Assembly: GCF_006007885.1 (NCBI RefSeq)
Contig: NZ_VCRO01000001.1
Span: 930,001-994,000, forward strand
Reading direction: 5' to 3'
Length of the DNA stretch: 64,000 nucleotides
DNA from: Alteribacter natronophilus
GTDB taxonomy: Bacteria > Bacillota > Bacilli > Bacillales > Salisediminibacteriaceae
This document shows, one piece after another, positions 26,873 to 35,891 of this stretch. The notes under the pieces were generated by a model. The model worked only from the letters and a program-made list of their open reading frames with translations. It was not told the origin of the DNA and did not search any database. Position 1 is the first letter of the stretch, and each line of letters begins with the position of its first letter. Both the position numbers and the translations under genes were made by a program.

Positions 26873-27036
26873 TCTTAACGGAAAGATTGTTGTTTTTCTA
26901 CGCTGCCGGCTGACGCTTCCACAGGCATTGCTTCAGCCTCCTCGGGAAAACCGCACTGCGGGGTCTTTCGTTGGCGCTGTTCCCGCAGGAGTGTCGCGCG
27001 TTCGCTCCAATCAACTATTAAATATCAACGTTAAGA
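26873..27036. repeat. Dispersed repeat in the fni upstream gap
   Basis: AACGGAAAGATTGTTGTTTTT, then CGCTTCCACAGGCATTGCTT and CAGCCTCCTCGGG, matches the left end of the element at 40480 and the end of the one at 24640 with substitutions. The right end TCAACGTTAAGATTG is an imperfect inverted copy of the left. It lies in the 346-base gap between fni and the S1-domain gene; the fni promoter was not identified. Confidence 0.5.
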
Positions 27037-27051
27037 TTGAACAAAGCCTTT

Positions 27052-28206
27052 TTATTTATACTTTTTGAGCTGATCACCAATCATATCACCAAGCGAGAAT
27101 CCGGAATTATCATCTTCTTTCTGGTACTCCCGTTCCTGCTGACGATTGGACTCCTGACGGGACTCCTCTTCAAGAGAACGGATTGAGAGAGAAATTCGCT
27201 TGTCGTGAATATTAACATCAAGCACTTTAGCCTGAACCGTCTGGCCTTCTTCAAGTACCTCGCCAGGCGTACCGATATGCCGGTTGGCAATCTGGGAGAT
27301 ATGAACAAGTCCTTCTACACCCGGTCCAATCTCAATAAAGGCTCCAAATGAGACCAGGCGTTTTACCTTCCCTTCGACAACGTCGCCTGCTTTCACTTTT
27401 CCTTCAAACTGCTGCCACGGTCCTGGAAGAGTTTCTTTAATGGAAAGTGAAATGCGCTCATTATCAGGGTCGACCCCTAGAACTTTTACATTGATTTTGT
27501 CCCCTTCACTGACAACTTCAGAAGGTGTTTCCACATGATGGTGAGCCATCTGTGAAATGTGAACCAGCCCGTCAACGCCGCCGATATCAACAAAAGCACC
27601 GAAGTCCGTCAGACGCTGGACTGTCCCTTCAATAACATCCCCTTCATGAATGTTTTCAAGGGTGCTGCGTTTCCGATCCTGAGCTTCAGCATCAAGAACG
27701 GCACGCTGGGAAAGAATCAGTTTGTTCTTTTCACGATCCATTTCCACTACTTTAAGACGCAGTGATTTCCCCTTGTAGTCGGAAAAATCCTCCACATAGT
27801 GGCGCTCCACGAGAGATGCGGGAATAAAACCCCGTACACCTACATCAACGACAAGTCCGCCTTTAACTACATCGGCAACTTCCGCCTCGAATGTCTCGCC
27901 ATTTTCAAGTTTCTCTTCCATATCTGCCCAGGCTTTCTCAGCTGCCACGGCGCGTTTGGAAAGTACAAGCTCGTCGTCTGAAGCTTTAGTAACCTTCAGT
28001 TCGATTTCGTCTCCTTCAGAAAGAACGTCACTTACTTTTTCCACGTGGAGACTGGAAAGCTCGCTGATTGGTAAAACGCCGTCTGTTTTATATCCGACGT
28101 TCACATATGCTTGTTTTTCTTCCACTTTCGTTACTGTTCCAGTAACGATTTCTCCGACGGAAAAGGATTTAACTTCCGCCATTTCGTTGTTCATTTCTTC
28201 TGCCAT
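27052..28206 (-). CDS. ypfD: S1-domain RNA-binding protein (YpfD, RpsA homologue)
   Basis: Four S1 domains in tandem (about 14-84, 100-167, 185-255, 270-340), each with the KGxVxxxxxFGAFVDIG-like pattern, for example RLTDFGAFVDIGGVDGLVHIS in part. Bacillus YpfD resembles ribosomal protein S1 but is not essential there. ATG 28206 is used because GGGAGGT lies eight bases upstream; a TTG at 28212 is less likely. Length 384 aa. The C-terminus FSLGDMIGDQLKKYK matches the family. Follows plsC and cmk as in other bacilli. Confidence 0.92.
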   Translation of the reverse strand: MAEEMNNEMAEVKSFSVGEIVTGTVTKVEEKQAYVNVGYKTDGVLPISELSSLHVEKVSDVLSEGDEIELKVTKASDDELVLSKRAVAAEKAWADMEEKLENGETFEAEVADVVKGGLVVDVGVRGFIPASLVERHYVEDFSDYKGKSLRLKVVEMDREKNKLILSQRAVLDAEAQDRKRSTLENIHEGDVIEGTVQRLTDFGAFVDIGGVDGLVHISQMAHHHVETPSEVVSEGDKINVKVLGVDPDNERISLSIKETLPGPWQQFEGKVKAGDVVEGKVKRLVSFGAFIEIGPGVEGLVHISQIANRHIGTPGEVLEEGQTVQAKVLDVNIHDKRISLSIRSLEEESRQESNRQQEREYQKEDDNSGFSLGDMIGDQLKKYK

Positions 28207-28286
28207 TGACAATTACCTCCCTAACCCCGGTTACACGGGAACGTTGAAACTTTTTTATCTTAAGCTCTCACTGTGAAGTGAAAGTT

Positions 28287-28889
28287 TTACCCTTTTTTAT
28301 TCCCCGGATGGTTTTCAAGTAATCCCCGAATTCCTTCCATGATGGCTGCGGTTGCCTCCTCGGCGGAAGCTTTTTCGGATCGTAATTTTTCCATATCTAC
28401 AGGACTTCCGTAGACAATTGTAAGCCGTGAAAATGGCTTATAACTGCCTGTAATCGCAGCCGGAACAACATAGGCTTTTGATCTCAGGGCAAAAAATCCA
28501 ACGCCGGCAAGTCCGCCACCCAGTTCACCTGTTTTACTCCTGGTACCTTCAGGGAATATTCCTATCATTTCTTCATCCTTCAAAAGACCGAGGCCGGTTC
28601 GAAGTGCCTGGCGGTCACTCATTCCCCGGCGGATCGGAAAAGCACCAAGTTTTGGAAGCAGCCCTTTAAGAATCGGCATTGAAAAGAGTTCTGATTTGGC
28701 CATGTAACGCGTATCCCTTTTCAGGAATGCTCCCAGAAAAGGGGGATCCAGATAGTGTATATGGTTGCAGCAGAGGAGAACGCCTCCGTCTGACGGAATG
28801 TTTTCCCTGCCCTCGACTCTGACTCTGAAAAATAATCTTAAAAAAGTACGGCAGATAAATTTTCCGACTTTATAAATACCGGGCTTCAC
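28287..28889 (-). CDS. plsC: 1-acyl-sn-glycerol-3-phosphate acyltransferase (PlsC family)
   Basis: PlsC adds the second acyl chain to lysophosphatidic acid at the membrane. The catalytic NHIHYLDPPFLG (His-x4-Asp, about 42-53) and FPEGTRSKTGELGGG (about 114-128) motifs are present. Length 200 aa, normal for the short bacterial form. It starts one base after the cmk stop and is followed by the S1-domain gene, the usual cmk-plsC-rpsA order of Firmicutes. Confidence 0.93.
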   Translation of the reverse strand: MKPGIYKVGKFICRTFLRLFFRVRVEGRENIPSDGGVLLCCNHIHYLDPPFLGAFLKRDTRYMAKSELFSMPILKGLLPKLGAFPIRRGMSDRQALRTGLGLLKDEEMIGIFPEGTRSKTGELGGGLAGVGFFALRSKAYVVPAAITGSYKPFSRLTIVYGSPVDMEKLRSEKASAEEATAAIMEGIRGLLENHPGNKKG

Positions 28890-28890
28890 G

Positions 28891-29565
28891 TCAACTTCCC
28901 CTCTTTCGGACTATATCGAGTATCGTATCTATCACCTGTTCTGCGGAAAGCTCGGTGGAATCCACTTCCACAGCATCACTCGCCTTTTTAAGGGGTGCAA
29001 TTTCCCGTTCAGAGTCAATACGGTCGCGCCTGGCAATCTCGGTTATGAGCGTTTCATAGTCCGAAGGCATCCCTTTCGCGATCTGTTCTTCGTGCCGGCG
29101 CCGGGCACGCTCCTCCACTGAGGCTGTAAGAAAAATCTTAACCTCGGCTTCCGGCAGGACGGCTGTCCCAATATCACGGCCATCCATAACGGTGCGTTTG
29201 GACTTTGCCATCTCCTGCTGCTTGCGTACCATTTCACGGCGTACCTGCTCATGCCGGGCGATATAGGATACGTTAGCCGTTACATCCGAAGATCGGATCG
29301 CTTCTGTAACATTTTCTCCATTTACAACTACAAGTCCTGTTTCCGCATCTTTGCCGAGGACAATGACCATTTCCTTTAGATGGCCCATAACAGCCTCTTC
29401 ATTATGTACGTCTGCCTGGTGTTTTAATGCTTCATATGTGAGGGCCCTGTACATAGCTCCCGTATCAATATAAACAAAGCTGAGTCGGGCGGCCACTTCT
29501 CTGGCTACAGTACTTTTTCCTGCCCCTGCAGGACCATCAATTGCAATATTAATCAGCTGCTCCAT
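28891..29565 (-). CDS. cmk: Cytidylate kinase
   Basis: Cmk phosphorylates CMP and dCMP. The P-loop is in IAIDGPAGAGKSTVAREVA (about 5-23), DTGAMYRALTYEAL follows, and VMDGRDIGTAVLPEAEVKIFLTAS in part and RRRHEEQ hold nucleotide-binding residues. ATG 29565 (MEQLINIAIDG) matches the family start; an upstream extension to 29598 is basic and unsupported. Length 224 aa, typical. Head of the cmk-plsC-ypfD operon. Confidence 0.95.
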   Translation of the reverse strand: MEQLINIAIDGPAGAGKSTVAREVAARLSFVYIDTGAMYRALTYEALKHQADVHNEEAVMGHLKEMVIVLGKDAETGLVVVNGENVTEAIRSSDVTANVSYIARHEQVRREMVRKQQEMAKSKRTVMDGRDIGTAVLPEAEVKIFLTASVEERARRRHEEQIAKGMPSDYETLITEIARRDRIDSEREIAPLKKASDAVEVDSTELSAEQVIDTILDIVRKRGS

Positions 29566-29829
29566 GTTGTCTCTTCTACCTCTCTTAAAACGAATCAAGC
29601 ATCGTTCCGTAAATTCTCATTCTTCTCTTAATACTATCACATCATGTGAACGAAGGTCTATTTATAGACTCCTTCAATCACCCAGTCCGGATGTATTTAC
29701 TGACTTCGAGGTTCATTTGATTTTTCCTTTTTTTCGTACGAAAATCATCAGAAATTGTGCTTTTACCTTGTTTTGATGATTATAGCGGGCAAGTGTCTCC
29801 CGATTGTTCCGTATATGCACCCTCCCCGC

Positions 29830-29863
29830 AAATAAAATCACTCCGGGACGGATCCCGGAGTGA
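29830..29863 (-). terminator. Terminator after ypeB
   Basis: A perfect 11-bp stem TCACTCCGGGA/TCCCGGAGTGA (29838-29863) with a four-base loop, then TTTTATTT on the minus strand. It lies eight bases past ypeB. The remaining part of the gap toward cmk shows no gene. Confidence 0.92.
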
Positions 29864-29870
29864 CGTTTAT

Positions 29871-31223
29871 TCAGTCAAAATCATAAACCGGTTCTGCCCG
29901 GTCCATTTTTTCAACACGTTCTTCCCTGCCGTTTTCGGCGTTAATAAAGATCCGGTACGTATCGTCATCAATTGTACCGAAGAACTCGTGACACAGAACC
30001 TCTTCTTCCAGTTCATTTTCAATAACGGCCAGGTGATGCTCCATCACTTCCAGTGCCGGATTGAGCCGATCCCGTGCCTCCTCCCGGGTAAGTGACTGAT
30101 TAACCGGTTTTTCCTTTTCGTGGTTGGCGATATAGGAGAACCCTTCATACCCGATAATGTCTCCGTTATCCAGTGCCACCTCGACTACAACCGCATCGGA
30201 GTATACTCTTACATCATTCTGCATATGGGCGAAATTGAAAACACCGGTGTTCTCGTACTGTTTGCTGTCAACGAGGGCCATTGATTCGAATCCGTTTTTC
30301 TCAAGGAACTTCCCGGCTTTTTCGGAAGCATCATAAAGACTGATGTCGGCTGTTTCAATCTGACGGTCTTCCAGCAGCCAGAGAGGTTTTCCCCCTTTTT
30401 TCGTAATGTCCATATAGATATCGTGACCATCATCCGGATCCTCAATTGTCAGGCTGTATGCCTTGTAGGCAAGGCCGTCACCAGTGGTGTCCACTTCCAC
30501 TTCGAAATCCTTATCGCGATCAAGGAATTCGCCTGCAATATCCACTGCTTCCTGCTCATCAATTTCCTCGAGGCCCTCAACCCGTTCGGCAATCTCTTCA
30601 TCGGTCTTGGTAATATGACCTGAATCCGGACCGAAATCAGTTTCAGAAAAATGCCCGGCTTTTTCGTCAATGATTTCAAACCCGTTAATGATCGCATTGT
30701 CACCGGGGTTGTCCTGTGCGGCCATGGCAAGTTCAACGTCCATCCACTTCAGATTATCATTAATCACCATCCCCTGAACTTTACGCATCTCATCCTGAAT
30801 CTCACCCGACTGACTGTAGAGCGTTTTCAGCTGCTCGTATTCTTCTTCCGAGAGTGGTTCCTGATCAAGGTCACGCACCGCGTTCCGGTAGGAGAAGTCT
30901 CCGATTTTATGAAGGAACTCCTCTGTCTTGCTGAATGGCATGAGTGACATCGGCAGCTGTCCGAGATCACTCTGTGCTTCGGACGTTATTCTCCATACAT
31001 CCGTCAATGATGGAGAAAGCCTTTCCCTCGAGTTCATGGCAAGGGCTGATCCAAGTTCATCGTGCAGATGGTCAAGATCATAACTGAGTTCATGAAATGC
31101 ACGCTGGTAATTGTTCTCCGCCTGAATGAGGACAGCATTTTTCTCCTGGTGCTCAAGGTAGCCCCAGTAACCGGTTCCAAGTACAGCAACAACAAGCAAT
31201 GCTATCAAGACTGATCGTATCAC
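29871..31223 (-). CDS. ypeB: Spore germination protein YpeB
   Basis: YpeB is needed to place and stabilise the cortex-lytic enzyme SleB in dormant spores. The N-terminus has one membrane anchor (VLIALLVVAVLGTGYWGYL, about 5-23), then a helical region, then PepSY-like repeats in the second half (EEIDEQEAVDIAGEFL, YDASEKAGKFLEKNG, SLTREEARDRLNPAL). Length 450 aa. It follows sleB by 17 bases, the conserved forespore operon. The protein is markedly acidic compared with the B. subtilis homologue. Confidence 0.94.
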   Translation of the reverse strand: MIRSVLIALLVVAVLGTGYWGYLEHQEKNAVLIQAENNYQRAFHELSYDLDHLHDELGSALAMNSRERLSPSLTDVWRITSEAQSDLGQLPMSLMPFSKTEEFLHKIGDFSYRNAVRDLDQEPLSEEEYEQLKTLYSQSGEIQDEMRKVQGMVINDNLKWMDVELAMAAQDNPGDNAIINGFEIIDEKAGHFSETDFGPDSGHITKTDEEIAERVEGLEEIDEQEAVDIAGEFLDRDKDFEVEVDTTGDGLAYKAYSLTIEDPDDGHDIYMDITKKGGKPLWLLEDRQIETADISLYDASEKAGKFLEKNGFESMALVDSKQYENTGVFNFAHMQNDVRVYSDAVVVEVALDNGDIIGYEGFSYIANHEKEKPVNQSLTREEARDRLNPALEVMEHHLAVIENELEEEVLCHEFFGTIDDDTYRIFINAENGREERVEKMDRAEPVYDFD

Positions 31224-31240
31224 TATTTTTCCACCTCCGT

Positions 31241-32311
31241 TTATTCACAGAAAATATGTTTGCCGATCCGCTTAATCTGCGGCCGGGACCAGATCCAGCC
31301 TGATGTAGCTGTGTCCGGGTTAAAATAGTAAAGGGCATCTCCTGATGGATCCTGACCGTTAATGGCATCAAGAACAGCTCTTCTTGCAGTATCATCCGGA
31401 TCAAGATTGATCTGACCGTCGGCTACTGCCGTAAAAGCACGCGGTTCAAAAATGACTCCTGCAGGATCGTTGGGGAATGTCGGACTCTCAATCCGGTTCA
31501 GGATAACTGCTGCAACAGCAACCTGGCCTGTATACGGCTCTCCGCGCGCCTCGCCATAAACAGCCTGTGCCATTATCTGAATATCATTGTCTGTGAATCC
31601 TTCAGGAGTGTTAATAGCTTCCTGAATGTCTGCTTCGTCATCTCCGGGAGCAGCATCCTCTTCCGGTGTTTCATCAGGGATATCCTCTTCAGGTGCTCCC
31701 TCATCCGGGGCCGGAGCCGCTTCAGGCGTTCCTTCAGGAGCCGGGGCCGTTTCGTCAGCCGGGGCTTCCGGCTGCTCACCAGGTTCAGGTGCAGCTTCCC
31801 CAGGTGCTGGTGTTTCAGGTGCCGGGGCCTCAGGGGAAGGCTGTGCCGGAGCAGGTTCAGACGGCTTTCGGGCAGTTTCCTCTCTTCCAGGCTTACCTGT
31901 TCCCGGCTTCTTTCCTTTCTGCTTATCCAGCGGCATACCGCCGTAATGCGTAAACTTACGCCCTTCCTTAAGCATTCTGTGTACAAACTCTTTATCAAAG
32001 TCCGTTGATTTTTCGAGCATATGCTTCATTTTCGGGCCTACGAGCCCGTCCACATCCAGACCAAATTCCTCCTGGTATTTTTTCACTGACCAGTAAGTTC
32101 CCCAGCCGTAAACTCCATCAATAGTGTCGTGATAAAAACCGATATACTGGAGTCTGGACTGAAGTTCAACCACATCATCACCTGTTGCCCCTTTCTGTAT
32201 GATCTGATCGGAAAAAGCATCTGCGCTTTCCGGAAGCAGAACTGAAATCTGCATACATACAAGGAGAGCGACAAGGATTCGCGTCAGACGTCCTGTTTTC
32301 CTCTTCTTCAT
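31241..32311 (-). CDS. sleB: Spore cortex-lytic enzyme SleB
   Basis: SleB is a lytic transglycosylase that degrades cortex peptidoglycan at germination. Layout: signal peptide (1-32), a peptidoglycan-binding domain with GATGDDVVELQSRLQYIGFY in part (about 40-100), a linker of about 100 residues (131-230) made mainly of Pro, Ala, Glu and Asp, and the catalytic domain from about 240 with the catalytic Glu in VYGEARGEP (Glu254). At 356 aa it is about 50 residues longer than B. subtilis SleB, mostly in that linker. GGGAGG precedes the ATG. A TGAATA box at 32391-32396 with AAACTAC downstream could be a sigma-G promoter. Confidence 0.94.
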   Translation of the reverse strand: MKKRKTGRLTRILVALLVCMQISVLLPESADAFSDQIIQKGATGDDVVELQSRLQYIGFYHDTIDGVYGWGTYWSVKKYQEEFGLDVDGLVGPKMKHMLEKSTDFDKEFVHRMLKEGRKFTHYGGMPLDKQKGKKPGTGKPGREETARKPSEPAPAQPSPEAPAPETPAPGEAAPEPGEQPEAPADETAPAPEGTPEAAPAPDEGAPEEDIPDETPEEDAAPGDDEADIQEAINTPEGFTDNDIQIMAQAVYGEARGEPYTGQVAVAAVILNRIESPTFPNDPAGVIFEPRAFTAVADGQINLDPDDTARRAVLDAINGQDPSGDALYYFNPDTATSGWIWSRPQIKRIGKHIFCE

Positions 32312-32503
32312 GTTGTAATCCTCCCTCTTCTGAGCGTATTCAGACGAATCTTGCCTTTCGTAATGGTAGTTTTCACCTGCTCCCAGATTTTATTCAAATG
32401 CTTAAAACATGGCTGAATTGAGAAATCAAAGCTGCTTTCCTCCGGCACTTAACGCGCTCATGCTGACGTCATGGAGGCCGCATTCGCCTCCTCCATTTTT
32501 CAC

Positions 32504-32541
32504 ATAAAAAACCCGGAAGACAGGTTACTGCCTTCCGGGTT
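32504..32541 (-). terminator. Terminator after the zinc-ribbon gene
   Basis: A perfect 10-bp stem AACCCGGAAG/CTTCCGGGTT (32510-32541) with a 12-base loop and TTTTTTATG tail on the minus strand. Confidence 0.88.
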
Positions 32542-32565
32542 CCTTTTTGTCAGCATGATCAGCCT

Positions 32566-32733
32566 TTATTCAGGGGTTACATCAATAGCAAGGTTGGACT
32601 CGTTTCCGCAGACACAGCGTTTAAAACCTGTATCATAACCGCCTTCACTGTTCGGTCTGCCACGGAGAATATACTTTTCTCCGCACTGCTCACACCGGAT
32701 CGTCACCTTGTAGCGTGGTTTCGTTTCAGTCAA
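32566..32733 (-). CDS. Small zinc-ribbon-like protein
   Basis: A 55-residue protein starting at TTG 32733 with AAGGAG eight bases upstream; the in-frame GTG at 32742 falls inside that site. It carries IRCEQCGEKY and FKRCVCGNES, a Cys-x2-Cys and Cys-x-Cys pair spaced to bind one zinc ion, and ends in LAIDVTPE. No signal or membrane segment. It stands between prsW and sleB with its own terminator. I do not recognise a named family; a nucleic-acid or regulatory role is only a guess. Confidence 0.75.
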   Translation of the reverse strand: MTETKPRYKVTIRCEQCGEKYILRGRPNSEGGYDTGFKRCVCGNESNLAIDVTPE

Positions 32734-32831
32734 CGGTCTCACTCCTTTTCGGGTTTAGGATGGTCTGTCTTTTTATTTCGTTTTCCATACTATACACTGA
32801 ACACTTTTCCAGTTTCAACCGGGAGCCTGTT

Positions 32832-33503
32832 TTATCCCGCTTCATACTTTGAATAGTATTTTGCCTGCATGCGGTTCGCTCTTTTTACTTTCCTCAGAGC
32901 ATACACCCAGAGAAAAATCATAAAGGGGATAACCGCATATGTCCAGTAATTCTGTGTCAGAATAATAAAATTGTAGATGCCGTGCAGGATAACAGGAATC
33001 AGCAGGGCAAGTCCAGCTTTAGTTTTCTTTCCCTTATTGCTGAATTTAGCTTTCCCTAAATAATACCCCATTACCACGCCGAATAACGCATGACTTGAAA
33101 CAGGCAGCACCGCCCGCAGAAAAGCCTGGTCCACCCCCGCCGACAGAAGGTAGAATATATTTTCCACCGTGGCAAAACCCAGTGCCACCGCACATGCGTA
33201 TACAATTCCATCGTAACGCTCATTAAAGTGAACGTGATGAAAAACGGTAAAATAAACAAGAAACCATTTAAAGAATTCCTCTGTCAGAGCTGTCTGGACA
33301 AAGGCGGTCAGAAAATAGGACTGAAGCAGACCTTCCTCATCAAAAGCAAACTGAATAAACATAACCGGAAAAACAAGGAGACAGCCGAAAAGAAAGCAGC
33401 GTGCAACGGTAATCAGCGGCTCGTTTTCAAATTCATCTTTAAGATAAAAAAATGCAAGCAGCGCAGCAGATGGCGCCAGGGCAGCAGCGATAACAGCTAA
33501 CAT
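32832..33503 (-). CDS. prsW: Site-1 protease PrsW
   Basis: PrsW is a membrane-embedded protease that in B. subtilis cleaves anti-sigma factor RsiW to start the sigma-W envelope stress response. Motifs: EEFFKW (EExxK, about 77-82), SHALFGVVMGYYLG (about 138-151) and HGIYNF (about 176-181), set in seven or so hydrophobic helices. Length 223 aa, AAAGG ribosome site nine bases before ATG. It neighbours sleB as in B. subtilis. No sigW/rsiW is in the window. Confidence 0.92.
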   Translation of the reverse strand: MLAVIAAALAPSAALLAFFYLKDEFENEPLITVARCFLFGCLLVFPVMFIQFAFDEEGLLQSYFLTAFVQTALTEEFFKWFLVYFTVFHHVHFNERYDGIVYACAVALGFATVENIFYLLSAGVDQAFLRAVLPVSSHALFGVVMGYYLGKAKFSNKGKKTKAGLALLIPVILHGIYNFIILTQNYWTYAVIPFMIFLWVYALRKVKRANRMQAKYYSKYEAG

Positions 33504-33679
33504 CGGCTGAATTCCTTTCTTCTGCAGCCGGCTGGACGGAACTCAGCTGCGAAATGATATACTGAAACCTGTCAGGTGCGTATAGGAAAATCATAACGAA
33601 TCGAAAGCCTCCTGCCAATAGGTTTCAGCTGTATCTTTACACAGGAAATACCCCCGAACGTTAAAAGGAGATGATAATT

Positions 33680-34648
33680 ATGAAAAAATTACTCATTATA
33701 CATACCGGCGGTACGATTGCCATGAGCGAGGATCCGGAAACAGGGGCCGTTAAGCCGAACCCGGCCAACCCTCTTCACAATGTGCTGAAAGCGGTGGATG
33801 ATATCGAACTGATGGCAGAGGATTTCCTCAATGTCCCATCCCCTCATATGACGCCGGCTCACATGGTTCATCTTGCAAAGCGAATTGATAAAAGGGTAAT
33901 GGAGGAAAAAATTGACGGCGTCGTTGTCACCCACGGAACAGACACACTTGAGGAAACGGCTTATATGCTCGATTTAATTCTCGAGACCGAAATACCCGTC
34001 GTTGTCACAGGTGCCATGCGTTCCAGCAACGAGCTCGGCTCTGATGGCCCCTACAACCTGTACAGTTCCATAAGGGCAGCCGCCAGCTCAGAAGCGAGAA
34101 ACAAAGGAGTGCTCGTCGTTCTCAACGACGAAATCCATACGGCCAAAAACGTTACAAAAACCCACACAAGCAACATCGCCACTTTTCAGAGCCCCCAGTA
34201 TGGGCCGATTGGGATCGTATCAAAGCGCGGAATCCACTTTCACCACCACCCGGTAACCGCACCGCGTTTTGTTGTCCCGAGTGTACAGAAGAAAGTGCTG
34301 CTTCTAAAAGCAGCTGCCGGCATGGAAGCGGAGCTGATAGAAGCAATCTGCAGCACCCCGCTTGACGGCCTCATCATCGAAGCTTTCGGGCAGGGAAATC
34401 TCCCTCCTGCAACGATCGATGCCTTTAAATCCCTGATCGACCGGGGTGTGCCGATTGTCCTTGTTTCGCGCTGCTTTAATGGTGTAGTACAGGATGTTTA
34501 CGGGTACGAAGGCGGCGGCAGACAGCTCAAGGAGCTGGGTATGATTTTTACGAACGGCCTCAATGGACAAAAAGCCCGTCTGAAACTTATGGTTGCGCTC
34601 GAAAAGACGTCTGACCGTGAGCGGCTGCAGGAGATTTTTAATCAGTAA
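33680..34648 (+). CDS. ansA: Type I L-asparaginase
   Basis: AnsA hydrolyses asparagine to aspartate and ammonia. The two catalytic threonines lie in HTGGTIAMS and VVTHGTDTLEETAY; AMRSSNELGSDGPYNLYSSI in part holds the catalytic Lys/Asp region. Length 322 aa. ATG 33680 is chosen because AAAAGGAG ends nine bases upstream; an earlier ATG at 33671 lies against that site. It runs divergently from prsW. A CTGAAACCT/AGGTTTCAG inverted repeat (33562-33570, 33620-33628) spans the upstream region. No signal peptide, so cytoplasmic. Confidence 0.94.
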   Translation: MKKLLIIHTGGTIAMSEDPETGAVKPNPANPLHNVLKAVDDIELMAEDFLNVPSPHMTPAHMVHLAKRIDKRVMEEKIDGVVVTHGTDTLEETAYMLDLILETEIPVVVTGAMRSSNELGSDGPYNLYSSIRAAASSEARNKGVLVVLNDEIHTAKNVTKTHTSNIATFQSPQYGPIGIVSKRGIHFHHHPVTAPRFVVPSVQKKVLLLKAAAGMEAELIEAICSTPLDGLIIEAFGQGNLPPATIDAFKSLIDRGVPIVLVSRCFNGVVQDVYGYEGGGRQLKELGMIFTNGLNGQKARLKLMVALEKTSDRERLQEIFNQ

Positions 34649-34699
34649 TACCTCTTCGGGAAGACACCACCTGCAACTTCGGTTTCAAACCTTACGCCA

Positions 34700-34779
34700 T
34701 TTCGTAAAGTCTGCTGCCGGCAAGGGTAATCCTCACTTCAGGTGAGCGCTTTACGCGGGCATCACTTCAGCCTCCGTCC
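34700..34779. repeat. Dispersed repeat, copy related to 22481-22560
   Basis: TTTCGTAAAGTCTGCTGCCG through GCGGGCATCACTTCAGCCTC aligns end to end with the 22.5 kb copy (same length, scattered substitutions). It lies between the convergent ansA and ypdA genes. Confidence 0.6.
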
Positions 34780-34795
34780 TAAAACAGCCAATCTT

Positions 34796-34828
34796 AAAAG
34801 GCAGCTCCGATAACGTCCGGGCTGCCTT
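34796..34828 (-). terminator. Terminator after ypdA
   Basis: AAGGCAGC/GCTGCCTT stem extended by CCG/CGG pairs, followed by TTTTAAG on the minus strand; it also has a T-rich side for the plus strand, so it may stop ansA too. Confidence 0.75.
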
Positions 34829-34832
34829 ACTT

Positions 34833-35825
34833 TTATCCTCTCGCTGCGATTGTATCTGCAATCGATTCTCCGTGATGCCTGCCGTTTTCAATAAAAATTT
34901 CGTTGGCATTGTTTCCTGCCGCAATAACCCCTGCAATAAAAATACCATTTACGTTCGTTTCCATCGTATCTCCGTTGAAAAGGGGCCGGCCCGATTCATC
35001 GTCAATATCCACACCCATTTCCCGGATAAAGGAATGATCAGGCCGATATCCGGTCATGGCAAAGACAAAATCGCAAGGCGTGCTCTGTTTCCTGCCTTCA
35101 CGATCCGTGAAGATCACTCGATCCTCGGTAATTTCTGTCACACCTGCACCGAAAAACATTCTGATTTCGTCCTTTTTAACAAGACCGTCAAACTCGGGGA
35201 GGATCCATGGCTTAATACTTTTTGAATATCCGTCACCTCTGTAGAGCACGGTTACATCAGCACCGGCTTTTTCAAGTTCAAGCGCAGCATCCACCGCAGA
35301 GTTTTTCCCCCCAATCACACAGACACGCTGATGAAAATACGGGTGGGCTTCCTTGAAGTAATGAAACACGTGGGGCTGATTCTCCCCTTCGATCCCCATA
35401 AGATTCGGTGAGTCATAATAACCGGTAGCCACGATCACATTTTCCGCCGAATAGGTTCTGTTCTCCCCGCCCTGTCTGGTGGTAACGGCAAAAACACCTT
35501 CTTCGTTTTTCCTAACTGATGTCACTTCCTCATACGCATGTATACGAAGCTGCTTTTCCTTGACTACCTGTCTGTAGTAGACAAGCGCTTCATTTCGTTT
35601 CGGCTTTCTTTCCGTGCTGTAAAAAGGGATATCACCGATCGCAAGCTTTTCACTCGTGCTGAAAAACTGCTGATGGGTGGGATAATTATAAATGGCGTTA
35701 ACAACATTTCCCCGCTCAATAACGAGAGCTTCGATTCCTTTATTTTTAAGGGCGATTGCAGCAGCAAGGCCGCAGGGACCCGCTCCGATAATAATCGCTT
35801 TTTCTTTAGTCACAGCTGATATCAT
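34833..35825 (-). CDS. ypdA: Bacillithiol disulfide reductase YpdA
   Basis: YpdA is a flavin-dependent NADPH reductase of bacillithiol disulfide and keeps the thiol pool reduced under oxidative stress. The FAD Rossmann motif is IIGAGPCGLAAAIAL, including the conserved active-site Cys18. HQQFFSTSEKLAIGDIPF in part, CVIGGKNSAVDAALELEKAG in part (NADPH site) and FAMTGYRPDHSFI are also typical. Length 330 aa. In B. subtilis ypdA also lies next to gudB. No bacillithiol synthesis genes are in the window. Confidence 0.93.
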   Translation of the reverse strand: MISAVTKEKAIIIGAGPCGLAAAIALKNKGIEALVIERGNVVNAIYNYPTHQQFFSTSEKLAIGDIPFYSTERKPKRNEALVYYRQVVKEKQLRIHAYEEVTSVRKNEEGVFAVTTRQGGENRTYSAENVIVATGYYDSPNLMGIEGENQPHVFHYFKEAHPYFHQRVCVIGGKNSAVDAALELEKAGADVTVLYRGDGYSKSIKPWILPEFDGLVKKDEIRMFFGAGVTEITEDRVIFTDREGRKQSTPCDFVFAMTGYRPDHSFIREMGVDIDDESGRPLFNGDTMETNVNGIFIAGVIAAGNNANEIFIENGRHHGESIADTIAARG

Positions 35826-35891
35826 CCTTTTTTCTTATTGTCTGTTAATAACTAAAACATAATCCGCACTGTTTAGGCAAGCGGGAACATA

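Noticed and set aside
31626-31953. Long plus-strand frames rich in Gly, Ser, Ala and Pro opposite the sleB linker.
   Set aside because: They are antisense shadows of the low-complexity Pro/Ala/Glu linker; no ribosome site and no family match.
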